Shown: positions 1 through 12,500 of the stretch, one piece after another
Position numbering within the stretch: the first letter of the stretch is position 1
Layout of the letters: every line of letters begins with the position of its first letter
Origin: Petrosia ficiformis
Lineage: Eukaryota > Porifera > Demospongiae > Haplosclerida > Petrosiidae
NCBI GenBank assembly: GCA_947044365.1
Contig: OX345636.1
Span: 39,288,191-39,352,190, forward strand
Direction: 5' to 3'
DNA length: 64,000 nt
Program-made: the position numbers and the translations under genes
Notes under the pieces: generated by a model
Told to the model about the DNA's origin: nothing
The model's database searches: none
The model's input: only the letters and a program-made list of their open reading frames with translations

Positions 1-65
1 GTTTAATTTAATTTTGTAATGTATATTAAATATAGTAATTATAGTTATAATTGCATTCCTTATAG

Positions 66-519
66 CTGCAGAATGCATGGATGCAGATATTCGTCTATTT
101 TCTGAAGTATATGACAGCAACTCATCAACAGTGACTGGAGTATTTGAAATATGTATCAATAGTAATTATACAAGTGTATGTACTGATAGTGTGGACTTTG
201 AGGACCCTGCGGTACAAGCTCAAGCTGAATTTGTATGTGAAGGATTAGGATATACAGGTTTGGTAATATAAATAATATATGAATGATGTTTTTAACTAAG
301 TATATATCACTGTACTTGCAAGTAATAACTATTTTCATTCAATAGGTGGTGAGTTGTTGCCTCCTAATGAGAATTTCACTAGTCTAACATCTCAAGTCAT
401 TACTAACTCATCATGTTCTCTGAACTTCACTAGTTTTGAGGAATCATGTAAATTTGATTTCACTGAAGATGAAGAGTGTCTGAATCACACAATGGACTTG
501 ATTGTACAATGTTCATTTG
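66..519 (+). CDS. Divergent SRCR-like module A (2 exons)
   Basis: Exons 66-257 and 346-519, both phase 1-1. The first half carries the SRCR-type opening DIRLF, a [10 protein letters not shown] strand and a TSVCTD turn, then DFEDP in place of the usual cysteine-rich CRQLG. The second half has [20 protein letters not shown] and VQCSFG, matching the second SRCR half only loosely. Several N-x-S/T sequons are present. It is nearly duplicated at 9038-9755, so it is a real module of this protein. I call it SRCR-like from the exon layout and cysteine pattern; a separate domain family is possible. Confidence 0.6.
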
Positions 520-3500
520 GTAAGATTACTATGATATGTCATTTTTGAGTGTGAAGAGTGATTGATGGATTCATAAATTGAACTCACACATGTACACAGT
601 GTGATGCTATTGGACGCATGTCCCACCAAAACTAATGGCCACAACCAGCTTCTTTGGTTAACAAGATATAGGGAAGAAAAAACATCCCTATGATTGCTTT
701 GTGATGTCCAACATTCAGTAATCATGGCTCAGTGACATTCTCATGAAACACAACACAACACAACATACTGTTATAGTGATTAGCTACTCTTCTTGGTTTT
801 TTGTGTGTGCTTGTAGAATTTTAGGAATCTATTACACCTACAACAGCTATTAATTCCAGTTTTCACGTAGGGCTACAAGCAGCTTTCTTCTTGCTGATCT
901 GTAGAGCTTGAGGCCACATTCTATTATGCCCAATGCCCATTAATTGACCGAGCGATCGAAACCCCGTAGTCTCACGTCACCGACGACCATGTTATAAACG
1001 GGACCATCTTGAAACTCTCATCACAAAACTGTGGCAAACTATCGCATGACAAAAGCAGGTTATTAACCAAAATTAACTAATTAATTTACAAATAATTATC
1101 AAGTGATGGACAGAGCAGAATGCGGGGATGTCTGATGATAGCTGTCAATATGTTCCTTTACTACTGGCTCTATGACAGAGTGCAGACTCAATTTGACATG
1201 GTGACTATCCTCTGAGTCATTGTCAACAAGGTTTGAAAAGGAAACTGTGAACGAGTACATTTTGTGTCAGTTAATACTGGAGGCCATTGACATTAGCATT
1301 GGCTTTGCTGGTACGATAATTGACTTGGAAGTCATAAGGTTGTAGAGCCAAACTCCACTTAGTTAACTGAGAATTATTATCCTTCAATCGGTCCAGCCAA
1401 TGAATGATGGTCTGTTTGGACTATGAATTGTCTTCCTAGTAAATATACATGGAATGCATGTACTAATTGTGTAATACTTTTCCTCATTTGGAAGTACTTT
1501 CCAGCTAAAGTAAGCCACTGGGTGATCTTCACTGTTGTCATTCGACTGACTCAGTACAGCTCCAACACCTCTATCTGCAGCATCCATTTGCACTCTAAAC
1601 TTTTTGTAAAATCAGGGCTTCTCAAGACTGGATCTGAACACAAGTGTTTCTTGAAGTTCTGGAATGCTATGTCACGCCTTGGAGTCCACACAACCCTATT
1701 GGGACAATTTTTCTGAATAAGGTATGTCAATAGAGTGGCAATATTAGCAAAGTTGGGAATAAATTTTTGATAATAACCACTAACTCCTAAAAATGCTCTC
1801 ACCTGCTTCTTTGTCTGTGGGATTTAAAATGACATTACTGCTGCAATCTTAGAAGGTTCTAGTCTGACAATCTCATTTCCAACAACATGACCTAAATACA
1901 TACATTGTCTCATTGCAAACTGGCAGTTTTTGGCTTAGCTGTCAACCCAGCAGCTCTTAGTTAATGAAACACTCTTCGAAGATGCTTCTCCCATGTGTTG
2001 CTGAATATTACTAGGTCATCTAAGTAGTCTGCTGCACTGTCTTCCAAACCTCTTGTCAGTTTATCTATCATCCTTTGGAAGGTTGCTGATGCTTTTTGTA
2101 GACCGAAAGGCATCACTCTGAACTGATATAGCCCAAATGGAGTCACAAATGCAGTCTTTTCCTGGGCACTTTCTGCTACTGGTACTTGCCAATACCCACG
2201 AGTAAAATCCAATGTTGTCAACGAACTTAGTCTCAATGGTAGGGGCTTGTCCTAATTGATTGCACATTAAGTTGTCGATACACTTCTGACAACAAATGTG
2301 ACGTAAATGTGGTGCCCTGGTCTATGAGTATCTCTCTGGAGACAGTGACTCTAGAAAACACCTTAATGCGTTCCTCTGCTATATGCTCAGCATCAATAAA
2401 ATGAAGTGGTATGGCTTCGGGTACCTGGTAGCATAGTCCTGTATGATGTTGAAAGTACTAACTGTTCAATAGCTCCCTCACCAAAATCCTGTCCAGGTGG
2501 TGTCCATCTGCTGTAGATTAATCCATCTCCTTGAGGTTAGGCTTTGTCTTGCTCTCTGTGAATAGTTTCTTTTCAAACTGTGACCCCAGGACTTCGTCAT
2601 CTAATTCTAACTCAATGCATTCACTTGGTTTCCTTATGTGTATACGATGAAAAAATGGCTCCTGATTGGTGCTCCTTGTCAGCTACGATAGCTCTTTTCT
2701 TCTTTTGGTTTCTCTTCTGGGCTCTGGTAATAACAGCCATTGAGTCATCAACCTGTCTGGGTTCCTTCTGAGCACTGTCACCTTGAGTAGCTCTTGGATG
2801 TCTTCTGTTGTGTCCAAGCTTATCCTCTTGCTTGCACATGGTCATCAGCCATACAGTTGCCCTGCCTCTGTGACATTCTTGGGTTGTCTCTCTCTTATAT
2901 ATATATGTAAATTCCAGTAGTCATTGTCTCCATCAACTGTTCGATTGCCATCAATTCTATGACATCTTCTACATTTTTGCATTCCTTCACCCACTTTTTT
3001 CTCAAATCCTGTACTTGAACCGCTAGACTTCCATGAGTCTCCTCATTCAAATGGATTGAGCATAGAAGTCATTTCTTAATGATTATAATGTACAATAAGC
3101 TTTGTATGATAAGGGAATTATTCTTTTGGGGTCAGAAAATTCAGAAGTTTGCTTTATAGTTATCGCTCTACTGCTTTTGAATTTCTCTACATTTTGCAGT
3201 GCCTTTTAGCCAGTGGCTATGTAGTATCATTTTTCTACCATTGAATGTGGCTTATTTTTTTTCTGCTTACTACATAGCAGCTGGTGAAATTGAATAAATT
3301 TAAAATGTTATAAATTATGGTGATAATTCTACATTAACTCCCTCATATAAACAATCATATGGACGGCCCTTTGAAGGCAAAAGAAGACATTTATGATTCC
3401 CTGTGCACAGCTACAGTCACTGAGGATCTGTTATGTTTATCATGGAGAAGGTGTACAAGGTTGGCAGGGTTGGGGTCCCAAAGGTCCACCTGGGATTGCA

Positions 3501-6500
3501 ACTGAGAATAATCATCGCTGACTGTCAACTAAGGCTACCCTGTGGTCTTAGCAAACACATGTGCTCATAATGTAACCTTGCCTATATGTGGGACAACACT
3601 TAACAGCTAGCCCCAAGGACACCATTGTCTCAAATTGCCCACAACTTCCTGCAAGGAGTGGCCCTCATCCTTGAGCTGTTATTTATATTTAAATATGTGC
3701 TTAAAGAACTTATATTTCATCACATATTCACACACTCATGAACATGCAACACACACACACACACATATGCATTCACTCATTCACACATGCACACATACAC
3801 AAACATACACACATACACACATGTGCACACATACATTACACATTTATGCACACACATCATTTCACACTATTGTACATACCAAATAGATATTGTGTTATGA
3901 TACCTGATACCATCTTTGACTTATATTGCAATTATAGGTTCTTGTGTTGATGCTGGTTTTGAGGACTGCTGTAATCCTGAAAGTAACGGTAGCTGCATTG
4001 TCAATGGTTTTCCAAACTGTTACTGTGATCAGTTATGCTATCAGTTTAATGATTGCTGTTTTGATATTGCTGAAATCTGTGCAAGTAAGCAAAAGTAGTA
4101 AATATTAAATTTGTTAATCAACTAAAAATGAGGGACTTTGTCTGTGAAGGTCAAAAAAATTTTACTAATTGGTTATTGTTGTGAAATCTGTTTGTTTTCT
4201 TTTGCATGTCATACAAAGATTTCTACAGTATTTACTCAGTGTAGACTTCAATGGTAAGGCTGTTAAAGCTGGATAACCACAAACCTTTATGATTGCATAA
4301 AATTAATATAATAATGCATATTTTAGTTTGGGTTTAAATTTGCATCTTTTCACGCAAGGAAAACAAAGAAAATGAATTATGATAAACCTGTGTACATCTT
4401 TTTATTTTAACCCTATATGGAATGATTGTATTTCTCTCTCAATATTTATAGTGGTCTACATTCTCATCTGCTGAAGAGAAAACAATAGTAATCATTTGCC
4501 TCATCCCTAATTATCAATGTACTATAGGTTTACAATTATGATATACATGTACATAGTTGTAACTGTAAATTTCTAGCAATTTCGCACACCTATATAAGAG
4601 TACAGAATATTATGGCATGATTTTTAGTACTACCAATTGGTGTTTGTTAGCTCTACTAAACTCTGCTTTGTTAGTTATACCAAATTCTGTAAAACATTTT
4701 GGAGTATTGCTAGTAAGAATTATATATAGTACAAACAATAAAGTGTTACTTGCTTTCTTATATTCTGTAGCCCCTTGTTCATTTGGTGATATTCGGCTAG
4801 TTAATGGAATGAATAGTTCAGAGGGTAGAGTGGAGATATGTATTGCTGGAACATATGGCACAGTGTGTGATGACTTTTGGGATGATGATGATGCCAGAGT
4901 TGTTTGTAGACAGATAGGATATTTTGGTGGCAAGTCAATATAAATTATCTAGTGTGATTGCTTATACTTACATTATTAATTTTGTAGATAAATTTAATCT
5001 ATTAAGGGAAGATTTTACACACTTAATATAATTATAGTGTTCCAAGTGTTCTTAGATAATAAGTTTCATTTCTTTTATTGGGAAGGAATTCACCAATGAA
5101 GAATATTTATGAGTTGAAAAAATTATGTACTACTTGTGTTTTTCTTTGTTCAAACATTCATTTAATTCACGTTTGATATCACATGATTTTAAAATTGTGT
5201 GTAACATCTATTACAGGAACAGCTTTATCATTTGCTCGCTTTGGAGAAGGAAGTGGTCCAATTTGGTTGGATAATGTGTTCTGTACTGGATTTGAATCAG
5301 AATTATTAGAATGTCCTCACAATGGTATTGGTAATCATAATTGTGCACATTATGAAGATGCTTCTGTTAGGTGTAGTCCAGGTAAGATTAATGGTATCTG
5401 AAATGTATTTGATTTGATTTGTTGTACTTATACTATTAGTGTTTTGTGTATATATGTGTTCATTTTATACTACAATTTTGCATGTATGTAAATAATTCAT
5501 ATTTATTGTTTGCCAGAAGTTTCATATTATTTTATTAAGGTTTAGAAATCAGGATAGCTAGGTTAGTGAATTCTGTTCACTGTTGCTACACACATAATGA
5601 ATGTTAACATTGTCAGATATTCCCAATGAATCTTATTTTAATACTGAGTTGGATTTTGTAATGACAATCAATTTGGAAAGCAACTTCCACTGAGCCTTGT
5701 TGAACTACTTAATACTTAATAGTAGTATGGATTTTATTTGCTAGTCAAAGCTCAATGAACCTAGATTTACATAGCATTATTGCATGATTTGTGTTAGTAT
5801 TTCCTATTGGAACTGTAGTGAAATTCTGCTCAAAGATTTCAGAGCCAGAAGTAGCGTGAAATTACAGTACATATAAAACTACTTTTCTAGTAAAGGTGGT
5901 TTACATATAATTTAGTTTCTTGAATTTCACTTTTAAAGATATTTTGAGGAAGTATATATTTATGTGTGAACTGTACTGAGTTATACACGTCTGTATTCAG
6001 TAATGTTTTAGTTGCTTTCTCATCTTCTAGTCCCTTGTATACATGGTGATGTTCGGCTGGTTAATGGATCAAATAGTTATGAGGGTAGAGTTGAGATATG
6101 TATTGATGGAACATATGGTACAGTGTGTGATGACTTCTGGGATGACACTGATGCTGAAGTTGTTTGTAGACAGACAGGGTATTTGGATGGTGAGTTAATC
6201 TATAAAGTTAATTACAATTCTTTTGATTACGTTTTATGCATGCAATTATAATCATAGTTTTTATAAAGGCAAGTAATATTCTAACACAGAAGCTTCATGA
6301 GTTAATCAGTTCTTTAGCTGGTATCTAATATTTATCACTTTTTTGTTGGTATGTAAGATACGGTCGACTCTAAAAATAATGTTAATCTTAGCCAGCTAAT
6401 AATGAACTTCAGTGATTCTGTATTATGACATGATTCTAATACAAAAGTCAAGAAATGCTAAATTCCTTTAAATAAGGGTGAAAGAGGAAAGTGAAAAAAC

Positions 6501-9500
6501 ACTGGAAGTCACTGGGAATCATACCCAGGGGCACTGACTTCAGTCACCAGTGCTGTCACTACTGACCTAGGACAACCAGATGACCATCAGCACTTCACAA
6601 TCCTCTATATACTGCACAAGTGGTACTGAATGCTTCAGTCACACACCAGGTAGCTACTATGTATGCGCCATCAGAACCCCATTACAAGTTGACCAGAAAC
6701 ATTACTCCATCAGTAATAAAGGCATACAAGTGGCTTGTAACAATGTTAAACACAATTCTTGATACATTTTGAAGTACGTTGGACCAAATTACATGGCTCA
6801 ACAATGGTTGGTGCGTGTGTGCCATTGGGCCATCGGGAAGATATCTTGAGCCAATTAACAAAGAGTTAATGCTGTTAGTGATAATATAATCATAACCAAC
6901 TGCTCTATCTGGCCAAAAAGAGAAAACTGTACAGTGCTAAATAAAAAGTTCTTTGGGATAATGGTACACCATATGAGCTTATCAAAAACACTGATGCTAA
7001 TGCTTTGAAAATCTCTCCTCTTATTGAAAATAAATGCTAAATTCTGTAAATAATGCTGAAAGAGGAAAGTCAAAAAAAGTCTATACAAATGTATAACTCA
7101 TATCGTACAGTGCAAAACCAGCTTATTTTTTTCAACATAATTATTAACTCATTTGGTACTTAAAATATTGTGAGATTAAATATAATTATGTAGAAGCTTT
7201 CTGCATGAGGTGGTTTAGGCATCATTGTTTGTGAAAGAGTTACCGGGAAATTTCATTGATAGAGATAATATATGAAAATAATTACTGAACTCTACATTAC
7301 TATCATACTGTACATAAGTTAGATACCTGGTATCTAACTTATATATAGTATGATAGTAACTGTTCATATTTGAGTACTTCTCTTTTTTTTGATTCAGTAA
7401 CACATTAGTTCAAACTGATTTCACCATGTTTAAAACTGTCTTATATTAATTCTATTACAGGAATGGCTTTATCATTTGCTTTCTTTGGAGAAGGAACTGG
7501 TCCAATTTGGTTGGATAATGTGTTCTGTACTGGACTTGAATCACAATTATTAGATTGTCCTCACATTGGTATCGGTTTTCACAATTGTAGGCATTCTGAA
7601 GACGCATCAGTTAACTGCGGTCCATGTAAGTTTATTACTTAACAAACTTCATTTAATTTGTGTATGTAACATGTTTATATTACTGGAAACATATCATTAT
7701 TAGTACTTTTGTGTATATGTTCAACTTAAGTCTATGTACATGAAATACATGCAGTAATTCATTTTTTGCCAGAGTAATTATAGCTGTTGTGTTCATAATG
7801 TTTATAGTTTATTGAAAGTCCTATTTTTTATTTTGTCATTTTCTTTTGTGAGTACTTCTATAGTGACAACAGTTCTTCATGATCTTTGTCCCTTTGAGTT
7901 ACAGATTTATTAGCAAGTTGACAAAATTATTTCATTTTAATTTTCAATAGTAGCTCCACACTTTGAAGAAGGCCATGAAAGAAGTCAAAATATTGTTCTT
8001 TTGAAAATAAAATGTCTGTAGATGATCTCGTCATCTCATAAATAAATTTTTCGTTTAGTTATTGCATAATTTTATAAACGATTTTTGTTATGGAGGTGAA
8101 AGAATCGATCGTGAAGCATACTGCTGCTGGTAGGCTCCGGGGGCATGCTTCTCTTGAACTATTTTAAAAATTAGACCCTCTGAAGTTGGTTCTGTGTTAA
8201 GTGGAAAATCCCCATTGAAATGATCACTGTTCTCCCTATGAAACCCTAATTGGTATAAGTAGTATTATTATTAGTGCGTGATGCACCAATAATCAGATCA
8301 GTAAGTCATTATCAGCAATTATTTAAAGGATCGATATCGGTTATTTTTGAAAAGTTCAAACGATATGTAACCGAATTTGCTTATGGGCTAAAATTTCAAT
8401 CAGGCTTATGGGTTAAAATTTCAAAATTGATTTTTTGTATTACCTGAATAGAGTATTCAATTAGCACCAGAATGATATATGATACATCCCAGTCAAACAA
8501 AAGACAAAGCTACAGCAGGGGATTAAACCATTGTAGTCACAAATCCTTCATTTTGTGAAAAATGCAATTAAATCATTAATGACTAAAACCTTTTTTAGGA
8601 GTGGTTAGAGAAGCACAAAGATGTCTCCAAACTTCTCTAAAGGTATGAGTGAATAGGTAAGATGTTAATGAAGCTTTTTATGTAGTAAAACAGTGGTCGC
8701 CTGAGTAAGCTATAACTGTTTGTTATCACTCATATCTCAAAATTAATAATTATCCCATAAGCCTGGTTTTCACAAATTCGATCACATAATAAAATTATTG
8801 TAATATGTAGTACTGTCATTTGTTATGATTATAACATCATTAATAGCTTTTTTGATACTCATAATAATACTCATTTTTGTTGAAAAAATCAGAAGGAAAG
8901 GTAGATGTAGTATTGGATCAGTATCGGTATCAGTATGAAATATTTGTAAAATCTCTTATCAGTGAATCACTACATTATATTTTATATTGTTTTGTGTATA
9001 ACTATAATAATAATAATTATAATTGCATTCCTTATAGCTCCAGAGTGCATAGACGGAGATATTCGTCTATTTTATGAAATATATAACAACTACTCATCAA
9101 CAGTTACTGGAGTATATGAAGTCTGCAATAATGGTACATGGACTAGTGTGTGTGCTGATGGTATTGATTTTGAGGATCCTGATGTACAAGATCAAGCTAA
9201 AGTTGCTTGTGTTTGTGGGTTAAATTATGCAGGTTAGTTACGATGGTTGACAAATGGATTACTAAATATTTGGAATACTCATTACAGCGAAAACAAATGA
9301 CCTATTGAAAATGTTAATGTACCATTCAAAACATTAGTCATATTTCCTATAAAATGGAGTTATATTAAAGTATAAACTATCAAGTGTAGAGAATACTAGC
9401 TTAAACCTCTGGCTGTTTTTGATGGAAAAGTGTGTTGAGTGTTTTCACTCTAACTAAGTTATCTAGTTATAAGTTACAATAATTAAAGTGTAATACAGGA

Positions 9501-12500
9501 GAAGCTATGGCTGATATACTATGCAAAGCAAGTCAATGACTTGTAGACAGAATGTAGATAGATCTTACTTTCATTCAACAGATGGAGTGTTCTTACCTCC
9601 TGATGAGTACTTCATTAGTTCAGCATCTGAAGTCATTACTGATTTATCATGTTCTCTGGAATTCACTACTTTTGAAGAATCATGTGAATTTAATTTCACT
9701 AATGATGAAGAGTGTCTAAATCATACAATGGACTTGATATTACAATGTTCATTTGGTAGGTTATGGATATATTTATGAACACAATATATACATGTGACTG
9801 AATTTGCAAAATGGAACCTTTTCTGGCAATTTTGATGCTACAGCTGTAAACACTTGCTATTCCTGAATTTTGTACAAGACAGCAGGAAGAGGAAGAGTCT
9901 CTAATACCAAACTATGTCGGCTTTCTTTACAAAATAGTAGAATAGCAAACATTTAAATCTAAGCAATTGCTCAAAATTATTTCGTTTGTCTTCTTTGTTG
10001 CAAATTGAGTCATAGTTCATTAAAATGAACAATTATTGAAACATTTCTTTAGTACATAAATACACATTTACAGCATACTTATTGTTTTGTAAATTCCAGT
10101 TTTGCCTTCATCCGTTTTGATGCCTACTTCCTCACCATCATTTGGTAAGACATGATTATATGATAGTTTTACATTTCTTTCTATATCTAAGTAACTATAT
10201 ATATTTATATATTTATATTTAAAATCATCTACATTGCATGAAAATCAGGGAGAAGCAATATATAATGTATAATATATATATATATATATATATATACAGT
10301 GGAACCGCCGAAACTTTTGGGACAGCCAAATTTTTGTTATTAAGAGGTTTTCATTAAAGAGAGGTTTTAATATTACGTATCATGAAACAACAAATTAATG
10401 ACAATAAGGGTTGGTTATAGTGTCTGGCCTAATTAATTATAGAAATCATCTAAAGTTGTTTGTTTACTGTTTGCACCATTCACAATTGCAATTTTATCTA
10501 TTAGTGTACTGGACAGAGATGCTAATTCAAACGCAGACCGATTTTCTAGAAAAGCCTGCAATCTTTCAATGCTGATATAGCTTCTCTACAACATTGAATC
10601 TTTGGCGGGGGTGGCAAAATATCAAATTCTGTTTCATCAGCATCAGACTCTTCCTGCTCTGTTTCCATGTCTTCTGTTAGGCCTTTAATAAATGTTTGAT
10701 CCCAATCCTTTTGTCAAGGAACTTAAAGAGCTATTTGCCTCTCCACAATTCAAATTTACTTTAGACTAGTATAAAACTGTATGATAGGTAGATGTGCGCA
10801 TGCGTAGCCACACCTCTTTCGTTAAAATCGAACTTGGTGTAGTAAAGGCCTTTCGTTATTTCGTAACAGAGAAGTTTTCGTTAAAGGGAGGTTGCATTAT
10901 CATCATTTAACTAGAAAAACAAGTCAGTACATTGCAATATTTTCATTATACAGAGGTTTTCGTTATTAGAGGTTCCACTGTATATATATATGTATATGAA
11001 TGTATACAGTGTATGCAACGAGGCCAAGATGTTTGGTATCACATCGCACTATCACCTAGCCTAGTAATAGTAAAACCGTAATCAAGTATTAAAGTTGTCT
11101 CTAACACACCAAATATAAAATGACCTCATTATTTGCTTGTAGAACACATTTCTTAACGAGGGTGGTGTATTCGTCTGAGTTAGCCTTGAGAAGCTTTTTA
11201 AGTTTGAAGTGTGATTAGCTCAGAATGGTAATCGTTTAAGCACACTTGTTTCAAGAGGTCTATCTCCTTGTTAGACTTCCGTTTGGCTGACCTATCAAAG
11301 TTGGTCTTGTAGGGGATAGTAAGTTCAATAAGAAACAATAACTCGAGAGAATCATCTCACAAGATAATATCTGGACGATCTGAGCAGCTTAGTAATTGTG
11401 CTGGTAATCTATAGATGTTATCACAGAGGTCAACAATGCATTTTGATGTGGTAGGAATGTGGTTTTTAACAAAGAAGAAAATTACTTTCAAGACGTAGTT
11501 GTCTCTTGTGTTGTAATGACGTAGATCCAATGCAGTAAAGCAGTTATTAAGAACATGGAATAACAATTGATCTGCTTCTTTACAAAGATGACCACCTATA
11601 CAGGTTTGTGTTGGTAGGCAATTTTTCCAATGTAGCATTCATCACAAACTTCATAAGCCGATCTGAAAGACATGATACTGTTTCTGACCAAACATGAGCA
11701 TTAACAGTATTTATTAGGGACACATAACATTTACCCCTGTTGGGGAAGAGCGGTAACAGATTGTTTCAAGGATCTATTCTCATCTTTCATTACTTTTGAC
11801 TTCATTGCCTTGACCAACTGCTTTCTTGACATGATGGATCCTCACACATACAGTCTCTAACATCCACTGCTGGTCTGATTTTCAATCTTTTAGCCGTAAG
11901 TTTCTTCGAAGTTTGGAATCTGATAGATTGCGGACACATAGATCTGGGGAAGTAAGCAGCTAAGCATGTCAACAAACTTGTAAATGTTTATACAGGGAGA
12001 CCAGTGATGGAATTTGCAAACCACCTTCATTTTTTTGGGAGGAAGAGAATGGATGTATTTGCTGTTTTAATGAGACCAGCCCACGAACCTAGTAGCAAGT
12101 AGCTGCAGGGACAACTCAATCCGGGATATAGGAAACTCCCTCATCAACAAAGGCCATAAAAGGTGTGGGCATACACTATCACTATGCAGACGCAGTTTTT
12201 GCTTTCTTGTTAATGAGTATTATTGATACGCTTCAGCATTGTTTCAAGTACAAATATGAAATTCTCTCTTGATCCAACAACATCTTGTATATACTAATGG
12301 GGAGTCCAAGGAATCTTATGATTATCAAGGGTAAGTTTTGGGTCAAAAGGTTCAGTAGAACACGCTACTGAGTGACATTTCGATACCTTAGCCTTCATCC
12401 CAGCCCATTGGAGCCATATACTCACAATATTGACAAGATCTTGACATGCTTTAAAGTCTTTGGAAACAAGACATGTATTATCAGCAAACTGAAGAGGTTA

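Noticed and set aside
3635..3950. His/Thr-rich open frames over the CA tract
   Set aside because: Produced by the microsatellite; no domain and inside an intron.
9500..9535. [12 protein letters not shown] stretch as an extra SRCR exon
   Set aside because: It has an acceptor-like start but no usable donor, and the known 174-bp exon begins downstream at 9582 exactly as in the twin module.
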